Below are positions 7,212-15,432 of a DNA stretch of 64,000 nucleotides, piece after piece (within the stretch, counting starts at the first letter, position 1; each line of letters starts with the position of its first letter). The position numbers were made by a program, and so were the translations under genes. The notes beneath the pieces were generated by a model that did no database searches, was not told the DNA's origin, and saw nothing but the letters and a program-made list of their open reading frames with translations. This DNA is from Tepidiforma thermophila (GTDB taxonomy: Bacteria; Chloroflexota; Dehalococcoidia; Tepidiformales; Tepidiformaceae), in assembly GCF_002563855.1 (NCBI RefSeq), contig NZ_PDJQ01000001.1, positions 620,001 to 684,000 on the forward strand, given 5' to 3'.

Positions 7212-8942
7212 ATGGCCCGACGCCTCCTCCTGTCCGCTGCTGCCGCCTTCGCCGCCCTTGCGCTGGCCTGCTCCGACCGCGCACCCTCGAACGCCGACGC
7301 CGGCACCGCCGGACCCGGCCCTGCCGCGCTCCAGTGGTCGAACTGCGGCGGCCGCGCCGAGTGCACCACCCTCCAGGTCCCGCTCGACTGGGACAAACCG
7401 TCAGGCGAAACGATCGAGATCGCCGTCATCCGCTACCCGGCGCGCAAGCCCGACCAGCGGATCGGCGTGCTGATGGCGAACCCCGGCGGCCCCGGTGGCT
7501 CCGCCATCGACTTCCTCCGCGCCTGGCAGAGCATCCTCGCCCCCGACATCCGCGACCGCTTCGACCTCGTCGCCTTCGACCCGCGCGGCGTCGGCGAAAG
7601 CACCCCCATCCTCTGCCACGACCGCCTCCAGGAGCTCGTCGCCGTCGACCCCGACCCTGACACCGAGGCCGAGTGGCAGGAGGCCGAGCGCGTCGCGAAG
7701 GCGTTCGCTGACGACTGCGCCGCAGCCGCCGGGCGCCTCCTCCCCCACGTCGGCACGAAGGACGTGGCGCGGGATATGGACGCCCTCCGCGCCGCCCTCG
7801 GCGAAGAGCAGCTCACCTACGTCGGCTACTCCTACGGGACGACGCTCGGCGCCGTCTACGCTGACCTCTTCCCCGGGCGCGTCCGCGCCTTTGTGCTCGA
7901 CGGCGGCACCGACCAGTCGCTCGACTACGAAACCCTGGCCGTGACCCAGATGGTCGGCTTCGAACGGGCCCTCCAGGCCTATCTCGACGACTGCGCGGCG
8001 CGGCGCTGCCCCCTCGGGCGCGACGGCAACCCCCGGGCCGCCATCGACCGCGTCATCGCCGCTGCGGAGCAGGCGCCGATCCCCGCGCCCGGCGCCGACC
8101 GCCCGGCCGGCCCCGGCGAAGTCCAGCTCGGCATCATCTCCGCCCTCTACAGCACGTCGTACTGGAATCAGCTCACGCAGGCGCTCGTCCGCGCGCTCGC
8201 CGGCGACGGCACCGGCCTCGTCCAGCTCACCGACCAGTACCTGCTCCGCAACCCCGACGGCTCCTACCCGAACCTGATCGAAGCGAACTACGCCGTTAAC
8301 TCGGTCGATTCGGTCTGCCCGAAAGACCCGCGCGCCTACCGGGCGATGGCCGACCGGTTCGCGAAGATTGCGCCCACCTTCGGCCGGTCGGCGGCCTCGA
8401 GCGGGCTCGTCTGCGCCTACTGGGCGGCCCCGCCCGACCCGCTCGGCGTGCCCCGGGCCGCCGGCTCGGCGCCCATCCTCGTCATCGCCACGACCAACGA
8501 CCCTGCCACGCCCTACGAGTGGGGGAAGGCCCTGAGCGAGCAGCTCGAGAATGCCGTCCTGCTGACCTACCGCGGCAACGGCCACACCATCTACGCCCAG
8601 GGCAACGCCTGCGTCGACGAGGTGGTCAACGCCTACCTGCTGAACCTGGCGCTGCCCGCCGCGGGCACCACCTGCGGCGACGGTCCGCCGCCGCCCGGGC
8701 AGGCCGCCGAACCGGCTGCATCGCCGCCGACAGAGGCCGCGACGCCGTCGCCCGCTGCCCGCCTGGCCACCCCAACGCCGGCCGCCGCCGGCGACCCACC
8801 GGCCGAGAGCGGCCAGTCCGGAGGCGGCGAGCCGGCCACGTGGGGCTACTGGCTGGTCGGCCTGCTCCTGCTGGCGACGGCCATCGCCTTCGTCGGCATC
8901 GGCGTCGCTCAGTCCCGCCGCGCGCGCCCGCCCGGCCCCTAA
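7212..8942 (+). CDS. Secreted alpha/beta hydrolase lipoprotein, TAP-like
   Basis: A 576-residue exported hydrolase of the tripeptidyl-aminopeptidase/proline-iminopeptidase type. The signal peptide ends in a lipobox (LALAC, Cys20). The alpha/beta core has NPGGPGGS (oxyanion loop, 90-97), Ser207 in VGYSYGTT, and the C-terminal TAP-like segment with ...ATTNDPATPYEWG and GNGHT (Asp and His of the triad). A Pro/Thr/Ala-rich linker and a final membrane helix (WGYWLVGLLLLATAIAFVGIGV) precede a basic tail. Having both a lipobox and a C-terminal helix is somewhat unusual. ATG 7212 is chosen at the signal peptide; the frame is open far upstream only because GC-rich DNA lacks stops. The last codons form part of the direct repeat that bounds the low-GC island. 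Confidence 0.9.
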   Translation: MARRLLLSAAAAFAALALACSDRAPSNADAGTAGPGPAALQWSNCGGRAECTTLQVPLDWDKPSGETIEIAVIRYPARKPDQRIGVLMANPGGPGGSAIDFLRAWQSILAPDIRDRFDLVAFDPRGVGESTPILCHDRLQELVAVDPDPDTEAEWQEAERVAKAFADDCAAAAGRLLPHVGTKDVARDMDALRAALGEEQLTYVGYSYGTTLGAVYADLFPGRVRAFVLDGGTDQSLDYETLAVTQMVGFERALQAYLDDCAARRCPLGRDGNPRAAIDRVIAAAEQAPIPAPGADRPAGPGEVQLGIISALYSTSYWNQLTQALVRALAGDGTGLVQLTDQYLLRNPDGSYPNLIEANYAVNSVDSVCPKDPRAYRAMADRFAKIAPTFGRSAASSGLVCAYWAAPPDPLGVPRAAGSAPILVIATTNDPATPYEWGKALSEQLENAVLLTYRGNGHTIYAQGNACVDEVVNAYLLNLALPAAGTTCGDGPPPPGQAAEPAASPPTEAATPSPAARLATPTPAAAGDPPAESGQSGGGEPATWGYWLVGLLLLATAIAFVGIGVAQSRRARPPGP

Positions 8943-9021
8943 CCCCGCCCTCGCGTACACTCCGGTTCACCCCCCACCACGGGACCGGAGGACCCGCGTG
9001 GCCAATGCCGCGCCCGGCGCC
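8889..9021. repeat. Left direct repeat of the HEPN island (about 130 bp)
   Basis: This segment covers the last 17-18 codons of the hydrolase gene, the intergenic TACACT promoter, an ACCGGAGGA ribosome site and the first 8 codons of an MFS gene (GTG GCC AAT GCC ...). It recurs at 10155-10278 with about six substitutions and three small indels by eye. Here the MFS reading frame stops after a few more codons, where the low-GC island begins. Confidence 0.9.
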
Positions 9022-9041
9022 TTTTGGCTGGGCTAAACACC

Positions 9042-9776
9042 TCATCCCGGACTCGGAAAAACGTCTGGCAGGTTTGGGAATTGCTCCAACAGGCGCACAC
9101 GTAGCGAGTTTCTGTGATCATCAACGTGACGATTCGCGCTCTTTGGTTGATTCGCGATCATCCAAAAGAAATGAAGGGAATCGGAAAAGAAGTGATTGAC
9201 CCGTTCTGCAAATAATTCGGCAAAAACAGGACTAACATAGCTTCTGACGTCATCTCTCCAAACAGGATCAGCAAACTCTGCCGATGGATGGACAACCATA
9301 TTGCGCAACCTGAAGAGTGCAGACAGATGAGAATGTAATTGCCCACCCGTTTCCTTTTTCAGATCGAAGGCTAACTCCATAGTCTGAGTTATTTTCTTTG
9401 CCGCAGATTTTCTGTTCTTTTTCCAAGAAGCTTTCACATCTTTTGTCGAACGTATCGAATCGGCAATTACCTTCTGAAAGGACTCCCACGCGATCGCCAA
9501 AGAGACGATTGTCTGAGAGCAAGAGCTCAATTCCGATTCCAACATGCGAGCCCTGTTATCAGCGTCGGATGTATCCCAAACTGCAGCTATTTCGTTGCCA
9601 GCAACTAGTGATTGATCTCTATGTTTGCTTGCAATCCATATCCAAAAAGGCGCGGCTGAATATCGTAGCTTCATCGAAAATTGAGGAATAAAATTGCCAT
9701 CAGGTCTTTCAATAATATGAATATTAACCATTGGCTGGACGCCACGGATAATCAGAAAACCTTTTTCGCCAGTCAT
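9042..9776 (-). CDS. HEPN-like protein of a low-GC island
   Basis: A 244-residue protein not recognised as a named family. The second half is helical and contains LRNMVVHP: Arg158-Asn159-x3-His163, which matches the R-polar-x3-His signature of HEPN ribonucleases and HEPN folds common in toxin-antitoxin and abortive-infection systems. The N-terminal half is beta-rich (IHIIERPDGNFIPQF). No partner gene lies beside it. The DNA is strongly AT-biased (23 of 60 bases G/C at 9361-9420) against roughly 70 % around it, a clear sign of transfer. ATG 9776 is used; ATG 9731 is an alternative start. The HEPN call rests on a short motif and is tentative; that it is a coding gene is well supported by an intact frame in AT-rich DNA. 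Confidence 0.65.
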   Translation of the reverse strand: MTGEKGFLIIRGVQPMVNIHIIERPDGNFIPQFSMKLRYSAAPFWIWIASKHRDQSLVAGNEIAAVWDTSDADNRARMLESELSSCSQTIVSLAIAWESFQKVIADSIRSTKDVKASWKKNRKSAAKKITQTMELAFDLKKETGGQLHSHLSALFRLRNMVVHPSAEFADPVWRDDVRSYVSPVFAELFAERVNHFFSDSLHFFWMIANQPKSANRHVDDHRNSLRVRLLEQFPNLPDVFPSPG

Positions 9777-10154
9777 ACGTTTTTATCTCGATGTATTGCA
9801 GTGCATCGATGTCCATTCATGCGGTGTTCTCTGGACATACCTTTGTCTACTTAGAAACACGCATCATTCAGAAGTGTTCAAAAATTTGGTAGATCGAGTA
9901 CTTTCGTAACGTCTGCCATTATTATTCACGTTATTCGATTTGATCGTGCTTGGCTGCCTGCGAGCGGCGGTGGAGGTTTTTAGCAGATGGTGATGGTCGT
10001 ATAGGCGAGTGAGGCTAAGCGCCTCAGCTAGAGTAGTGCGGGATGGTGCGTTGCTGGTTATGGATTGCTGATCGGCGGGCATGACGCACCGGTGACGGGG
10101 GATTTCGCCCCGATTCTACTCCAAGTCATGGCGCAGGGCGGAAACTGGGGGTTC
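9777..10154. other. Non-coding remainder of the low-GC island
   Basis: About 380 bases upstream of the HEPN-like gene with no convincing reading frame. 9777-9960 is AT-rich and must hold the promoter of the HEPN-like gene. 9960-10150 rises in GC and looks like the end of another element, with a small hairpin (CGGGG-gatttcg-CCCCG near 10096-10112). It could be a remnant of an insertion sequence, but I see no transposase and no matching terminal inverted repeat. Confidence 0.5.
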
Positions 10155-10278
10155 TTCATCGGCATCGCCCAGTCCCGCCGCGCGCGCGCCCGGCCCCTAA
10201 CCCTGCCGTCGCGTACACTCCGGTTCACCCCCACCACGGGACCGGAGGACCCGCGTGGCCGATGCCGCGCCCGGCGCC
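10155..10278. repeat. Right direct repeat of the HEPN island (about 124 bp)
   Basis: Second copy of 8889-9021. It includes a truncated hydrolase tail (IGIAQSRR then stop), the TACACT promoter, ACCGGAGGA and the GTG start of the MFS gene. A 27-bp piece of it (GTGGCCGATGCC...) occurs again at 10330-10356, 75 bp further on and in frame. Confidence 0.9.
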
Positions 10279-11543
10279 CTCGGAGGCCCGCGGACCCGCC
10301 CGGCCCGCTTCTTCTACGGCTGGTGGATCGTGGCCGATGCCGCGCCCGGCGCCCTCCAGGCCGCCCTCCTCGGCCAGGCCTACGGCGCCTGCGTCGTCCT
10401 CCTCCGTGAGCAGTTCGGCTGGAGCACGACGATGCTCTCCGCCGCCTCCAGCCTCCGCGAGGCCGAAAGCGGCATCCTCGGCCACTCCACGGCGCCCTGC
10501 TCGACCGGTTCGGGCCGCGAAAGGTCGCCTCGGCCGGCGTCGTCATCCTCGGTCTCGGCTTCATGCTCTTCAGCCGCGTGCAGGAGCCCTGGCAGTTCTA
10601 CGCCGCCTTCCTCGTCATCGCCGTCGGCGCGAGCATGTCGGGCTTCCTCACGGCCACCTTCGCCGCCGTCCACTGGTTCGAACGCCGCCGCGCCACAGCC
10701 ATCTCGCTCACCTCGGCCGGCTTCGCTATCGGCGGCATGTGCGTGCCGCTCACCGTCCTTGCCCTCGAAAGCCTCGGCGGGCGCACCACGGCGCTCCTCT
10801 CCGGGGTCCTCATCATCGCGGCCGGGCTGCCGCTTGCCCGGCTCTACCGGCACCACCCCCATGAGCTCGGCCTCGAACCCGACGGCGGCCCGCCGGCAGC
10901 CGCGCGGCGCGCCACGGGCGGCCTCGGCGCGCGCCGGCGCACCGCGACTTCACCCTCGGCGAGGTCGTCCGCACCCCGGCCTTCTGGCTGATCTCGCTCG
11001 GCCACGCCTCGGCCCTGTTCGTCGTCGTCGCGATGAGCGTGCACCTCGTCTCCCACCTGCGCGACAGCCAGGGCTAGACGCTCGGCCAGGCCTCCGCCGT
11101 TGTGCTGGCGCTCACCTTCACGTTCATGGTCGGCAACCTCACGGGCGGGTTCCTCGGCGACCGGGTGAACAAGCGCGCCCTGCTGGTGGCCTGCATGGCG
11201 ATGCACTGCACCGGGCTGCTCATCCTTTCGCATGCCGCCAACCCGTGGATGGTCGCCGCCTTCGTGGTCATCCACGGCCTCGCGTGGGGGTGGCGCGGCC
11301 CCCAAGATGACCGCCATCCGGGCCGACTACTTCGGCCGGGCCGCCTTCGGCACGATCATGGGCGTCTCGAACCTGGTCATCCTGAGCGGCACGATCCTCG
11401 GCCCGCTCATCGCCGGCGTCGCCTACGACCGCACCGGCAACTACCGCCTCGGCTTCGATATCCTCGCCTTCATCGCCCTCGCCGGCTCCGTCTTCTTCCT
11501 CCTCGCCAGCCGCCCATCCCCGCCGCCCTCCCGCCGCCCCTAG
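10255..11543 (+). pseudogene. Decayed MFS transporter gene
   Basis: An MFS permease of about 400 residues can be pieced together only across several frames. From GTG 10255 one reads FFYGWWIV and FGWSTTMLSAASSLREAE. The frame is then lost near 10490 and resumes with FMLFSRVQEPWQFYAAF (from 10563). It is lost again near 10940 and resumes with DFTLGEVVRTPAFWLISLGHASALF. It meets an in-frame TAG at 11075-11077, and shifts once more near 11300 before GPKMTAIRADYFGRAAFG...LLASRP and the stop at 11543. Three frameshifts and one nonsense codon make a working product very unlikely. The surrounding genes are intact, so general sequencing error is a poor explanation. The gene lies just downstream of the HEPN island. 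Confidence 0.85.
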
Positions 11544-11574
11544 CCGCCGCTCCCCGCTCCCCGTTCCCCGCTCC

Positions 11575-11772
11575 AAGCTCCAAGCTCCAACCTCCTCCCC
11601 GGGGCGGGGCAGGGCTGCGGCGGGGCTCCCTCCTCCCTCCTCCCTGGGGCGGGGCGCGGGCCGGGGCGGGGCTCCCTCCTCCCTCCTCCCTGGGCGGGGC
11701 GGGGCCGGGGTGGCGGGGCTCCCTCCTCCCTCGGCGGGGCGCGGACCGGGGCGGCGGGGCTCCCTCCTCCCT
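11575..11772. repeat. G-rich intergenic repeat tract, locus 2
   Basis: A short run of AAGCTCC units (11573-11594), the reverse complement of the CTTGGAG units of locus 1, is followed by about four units of TCCCTCCTCCCTCCTCCCTG alternating with GGGGCGGGGC. The tract fills the gap between the convergent MFS pseudogene and fucosidase and abuts the fucosidase stop codon directly. Confidence 0.85.
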
Positions 11773-11773
11773 C

Positions 11774-13012
11774 CTACCCCCACTCCACCGCCAGCACCGT
11801 CGCCAGCGGGTCCAGCTCCTCCTCAGGAACCTCGATCGTCAGCTCGCCCGGCGGGTCGCGCCCGAGCAGCCGGTCCACGATGGCGCAGCGGCCGGAGGTC
11901 GCCAGTTCGCGGCCTGTGGCCACGATCCACGCCCGGCGCACGTGGTCGATCGGCACGCCCCGCACCGTCACGCGGTCGTACGGCCGCATCAGGAGGTGGA
12001 GGTACGTCACGTTCCGCCGCTTCGTCGCCGGGCCGTAGAACTGCCACGGCTCCAGCCCCGGTTCGGTGCCGATGATCGCCTCGCCGTGGCGGGCCATCCA
12101 GCCGGCCACCTCCTCGAGGATGGCGGTCTGCTCCGGCGGCAGCGTCCCGTCGCCCCGGGGGCTCACGTTCAGCAGCAGGTTCCCGCCGCGCCCGGCCACC
12201 TCGCAGAGCGTGTGCACCACCTGCCGCGGCGATTTGTAGCGGGTATCGGCCGGCACGTACCCCCAGCTCTCGTTCAGCGTCATGCAGGTCTCCCAGCGCT
12301 CCCCGGGCGGCTGCGGCGGCACGAACTGCTCCGGCGTCGCGAAGTCGCCGGCCCCGGGCAGCCGGTCGTTGACCAGGATGCCGGGCTGCAGCCGCCGGAT
12401 GAGCGCCTCCAGCTCCTTCGCCCGCCACTGTTCCGGCGTGCGCTCCCAGCCGCCGTCGAACCAGAGCAGGTCGATCGGCCCGTAGTTCGTCAGCAGCTCG
12501 CGCACCTGTTCGAACATGTCGGCGAGGAACCGCTCCCAGCCCTCGGGCGTCGGCTGGCGGCCGCGCCCGAACCGGTACGGCCGGTCATCGTCGGTGAGCG
12601 CCGGGTAGCCGGGGTGGTGCCAGTCGCAGAGCGAGAAGTAGAGCCCGACGCGCAGCCCCTCGGCGCGGAACGCCTCCACGTACTCCCGGACGAGGTCGGC
12701 CCCGGCGGGCGAATGGGCCACGCCGAAATCGCTCGTCTTCGTGTGGAACATGGCGTAGCCGTCATGGTGCTTCGCGGTGAAGACTGCGTACTGCATCCCG
12801 CAGCGCTTCGCGAGGCGGGCGAGCGCCGGGAAGTCGCGGTTCCGCGGGTCGAACGTGGCCGCCGAGGCCTGGTACGCCGCGACCGTCATCGCGCCCGTGG
12901 GGAGGGCGACGTTGCCGCCGGCCATCGGCCACGACAGTTCGACTCCCTGCTGGGACGCGTGCCCCCAGTGGATGAACATGCCGAAGCGGGCGGCCGCGAA
13001 CCAGTCTGTCAT
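11774..13012 (-). CDS. Alpha-L-fucosidase, GH29
   Basis: A 412-residue glycoside hydrolase family 29 enzyme that removes alpha-L-fucose by retaining hydrolysis. It has the N-terminal RFGMFIHWGHAS motif, YAVFTAKHHDGYAMF (residues 75-89), the nucleophile Asp186 in DLLWFDGGW, and GGNLLLNVSPRGDG typical of the family. A short beta-rich domain ends the protein. ATG 13012 gives the family N-terminus; there is no signal peptide, so it appears cytoplasmic and would act on imported oligosaccharides. It stands alone, with a 35-bp gap to the upstream tmk stop and a repeat tract directly after its own stop. Confidence 0.95.
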   Translation of the reverse strand: MTDWFAAARFGMFIHWGHASQQGVELSWPMAGGNVALPTGAMTVAAYQASAATFDPRNRDFPALARLAKRCGMQYAVFTAKHHDGYAMFHTKTSDFGVAHSPAGADLVREYVEAFRAEGLRVGLYFSLCDWHHPGYPALTDDDRPYRFGRGRQPTPEGWERFLADMFEQVRELLTNYGPIDLLWFDGGWERTPEQWRAKELEALIRRLQPGILVNDRLPGAGDFATPEQFVPPQPPGERWETCMTLNESWGYVPADTRYKSPRQVVHTLCEVAGRGGNLLLNVSPRGDGTLPPEQTAILEEVAGWMARHGEAIIGTEPGLEPWQFYGPATKRRNVTYLHLLMRPYDRVTVRGVPIDHVRRAWIVATGRELATSGRCAIVDRLLGRDPPGELTIEVPEEELDPLATVLAVEWG

Positions 13013-13047
13013 CGCGGCCGGATGGTACGCGCCGTACCCCGCTGCCG

Positions 13048-13668
13048 CTAGCGCAGGGCCCGCAGCACCCGTTCCAGGGCGAGCTCGGCGACCCGCTCGG
13101 CGGGCAGGCTGGCATCGATGACGGCCCAGCGCGCCGGGTCGTCCCGCGCCTGGAGGAGGTACCCCTCGCGGACCTTTCGGTGGAACTCGAGCCCCTCCTG
13201 GCCGGTGGCGACGGCCGGTCCCTCGCCCGCCTTCCGGGCCAGCCCGGCCGCAGGGTCGATATCGAGGTAGACCACGAGGTCGGGCTCCAGGCCGCCGGCG
13301 GCGGCGCGGTTGGCGGTCCGCACGACCACCGGGTCGAGGCCGCGGGCATGGACCTGGTAGGCGAAGGTGCTCGGCGCGAACCGGTCGCAGATGACGGTCG
13401 CGCCGCCCTCGAGCGCGGGCCGGATCACCGTGCTGACCAGCTCGGCGCGGGCCGCGAGGAAGGCGAACAGCTCGGCCCACGGGCTCAGCCGGTGGTGGAG
13501 CAGGGCCCGGATCGCCTCGCCGGCAGGGGTCCCGCCCGGCTCCCGCGTGAGCACCACCCGCTGGCCGGCCGCCTCCAGCCGCGCCGCAACGGCGGCCGCC
13601 GCCGTGCTCTTGCCCGAGCCGTCGCCGCCCTCGAAGACGATGAACCGGCCGCGCGCGCCGCTGCTCAC
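13048..13668 (-). CDS. tmk: Thymidylate kinase
   Basis: A 206-residue dTMP kinase that phosphorylates dTMP to dTDP for DNA synthesis. It has a P-loop FEGGDGSGKST (about 12-22), LTREPGGTPAGE (40-51) and the CDRFAPSTFAYQ substrate motif near 95. The start ATG overlaps the stop of the R3H-AAA gene by 4 bp, so the two are coupled. The lid region (LARKAGEGPAVATGQEG) is short and alanine-rich compared with enterobacterial Tmk. Confidence 0.95.
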   Translation of the reverse strand: MSSGARGRFIVFEGGDGSGKSTAAAAVAARLEAAGQRVVLTREPGGTPAGEAIRALLHHRLSPWAELFAFLAARAELVSTVIRPALEGGATVICDRFAPSTFAYQVHARGLDPVVVRTANRAAAGGLEPDLVVYLDIDPAAGLARKAGEGPAVATGQEGLEFHRKVREGYLLQARDDPARWAVIDASLPAERVAELALERVLRALR

Positions 13669-15428
13669 CGCTCGAACGGCGTCCCGGTGCCGAGCGGCAG
13701 GATCTTCACCCGGCGCATCGGCTCCTTGCCGGAGCTGCGGCTCTCAAGGTTGTACCGGTTCGCCAGCTGGTGCTGCACCCGCCGGACGTAGCTGTTCGCC
13801 GGCGGCAGCTCCACCGGCCGCCCCTCCTCCAGCACCTTCGCGATCGCCTCTTCCGTCTCGCGGAAGATATCGACCATCGGGTCGCGCCGCGGGCCGCGGC
13901 CCGCGCTCCCGCGGTCGCCCCGGAGCTGGAGGAGCGCCTGCTCGAGCTGGTAGACGCCGCTGCTCTTCACCACGTAGAGCGGCAGGTTCCGGTCTTCGGC
14001 CTCGCGCAGGGCCGGCGGCTTGTTCCGGTAGTAGTTGCGGAGCGTAATCACGGCATCGGCATCGGCCGGGTCATCGACCAGTTCGATGTTGGCGCCCACC
14101 GAGCGCGCGGCCTGCTCCAGCCGCCCCCGCGGGATGCCGAACGGGAAGAGCCGCGTAATCCGCGATGCTGCGCGCGGCGCTGCTGTCACGAACGGCGTGC
14201 CCTCCTCCTCGTCCTCGGGCTCGGGCCCGGCCGGCTCTGCCGGTTCGTAGGCGCGCGGCTCGCGCGGTTCGCGGTACTCGCGGATGTGGCCGCCGTTCCG
14301 GCGGTGCCCAATCTCCCAGGTCGGCGGCCGCCCGCCGCGCGCGCCGCCGGCGCCCAGGGCGCCCATGCCGAACTCGCCGCCCTCGCGGTCCGCATCGTCC
14401 ACAATCTCGATCCGCCCGCCCGGGCCGAGCTGCCGCGTCTCCGGCTTCGCCCGGTAGCCGCGGAGGATGGCATCGACCGTCTCCGCCACATTCTTGTGAA
14501 TGGAGACCCGCCGCCAGCTCTCGATCTCGACCACGATGTCGAAGGTCGGCGGCGCCTTCCGCTCGAGGATCGACTTCTGCGTGCCGCGCCGCCGGGCCTC
14601 TTCGTCGCCGAGGGTGACCGACTGGATCCCGCCGATCAGGTCGGCCAGCGTCGGGTTCAGCATCAGGTTCTCGAGCGAGGTGCCGTGGGCCGTGCCGACG
14701 AGCTGCACGCCGCGCTCGGCGATCGTCCGGGCCGCCTGCGCCTCCAGCTCGGTGCCGATCTCGTCGATGACGATGACCTCCGGCATGTGGTTCTCGACGG
14801 CTTCGATCATCACCGCGTGCTGCATCGAGGGCGTCGCGACCTGCATCCGGCGGGAGCCGCCGATCGCCGGGTGGGGCACATCGCCGTCGCCGCCGATTTC
14901 GTTCGAGGTATCGACGATGATGACCCGCTTGTTCGCGTCGTCAGCGAGGACGCGGGCCACCTCGCGCAGCATCGTCGTCTTGCCCACACCCGGCCGGCCG
15001 AGGAGGAGGATGTTCTTGCCGCTCAGCACGAGGTCTTCGATCACGCGGATGGTGCCGTAGACGGCCCGGCCCACGCGGCAGGTGAGGCCGATCACTTTGC
15101 CCCGCCGGTTGCGGATGCAGGAGATGCGGTGGAGGGTGCGCTCGATGCCGGCGCGGTTGTCGTCGCCGAAGTCGCCGATCCGGGCGATCACCCACTGGAG
15201 GTCGGCCTCGGTCACCTCCTCCCGGCTGAGGATAATTTCGCGGCCGGGGTAGCGCGCCTCGGGCAGGCGGCCGAGGTCCATCACCACTTCGAGCAGGTCG
15301 GTGCGGCGCTCGGCGTCGCGCAGCGGGCCGGAGATGTGCGGCGGCAGCGCATCGAGCAGCAGGTCGAGGTCGTCGGTGACGATCTGTTCAGATGGCAGCG
15401 GCGTTGAAGAAGAAGACGGGTGGGTCAC
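13665..15428 (-). CDS. R3H-domain AAA ATPase (SpoIIIAA/Ycf45-like)
   Basis: A 587-residue cytoplasmic ATPase. An N-terminal region (about 20-125) precedes a RecA/AAA-type core with Walker A GRPGVGKTT (144-152) and Walker B VIVIDEIGT (218-226). A disordered Gly/Arg/Glu-rich linker (about 340-420) follows, then a domain with YVVKSSGVYQLEQALLQL, and near the C-terminus an R3H-like single-strand nucleic-acid-binding motif (VRRVQHQLANRYNLESRSSGKEPMRRVKI). The family is widespread in Chloroflexota, cyanobacteria and Firmicutes, and its role is not settled. It sits in a run of overlapping or nearly overlapping genes: pdxT - GNAT-like - this gene - tmk. The start is GTG 15428. Confidence 0.9.
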   Translation of the reverse strand: MTHPSSSSTPLPSEQIVTDDLDLLLDALPPHISGPLRDAERRTDLLEVVMDLGRLPEARYPGREIILSREEVTEADLQWVIARIGDFGDDNRAGIERTLHRISCIRNRRGKVIGLTCRVGRAVYGTIRVIEDLVLSGKNILLLGRPGVGKTTMLREVARVLADDANKRVIIVDTSNEIGGDGDVPHPAIGGSRRMQVATPSMQHAVMIEAVENHMPEVIVIDEIGTELEAQAARTIAERGVQLVGTAHGTSLENLMLNPTLADLIGGIQSVTLGDEEARRRGTQKSILERKAPPTFDIVVEIESWRRVSIHKNVAETVDAILRGYRAKPETRQLGPGGRIEIVDDADREGGEFGMGALGAGGARGGRPPTWEIGHRRNGGHIREYREPREPRAYEPAEPAGPEPEDEEEGTPFVTAAPRAASRITRLFPFGIPRGRLEQAARSVGANIELVDDPADADAVITLRNYYRNKPPALREAEDRNLPLYVVKSSGVYQLEQALLQLRGDRGSAGRGPRRDPMVDIFRETEEAIAKVLEEGRPVELPPANSYVRRVQHQLANRYNLESRSSGKEPMRRVKILPLGTGTPFER

Positions 15429-15432
15429 GGGC

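Noticed and set aside
9960-10150. Insertion sequence carrying the HEPN gene
   Set aside because: No transposase and no terminal inverted repeats were found. The flanks are long direct host repeats, which do not fit a standard IS target duplication.
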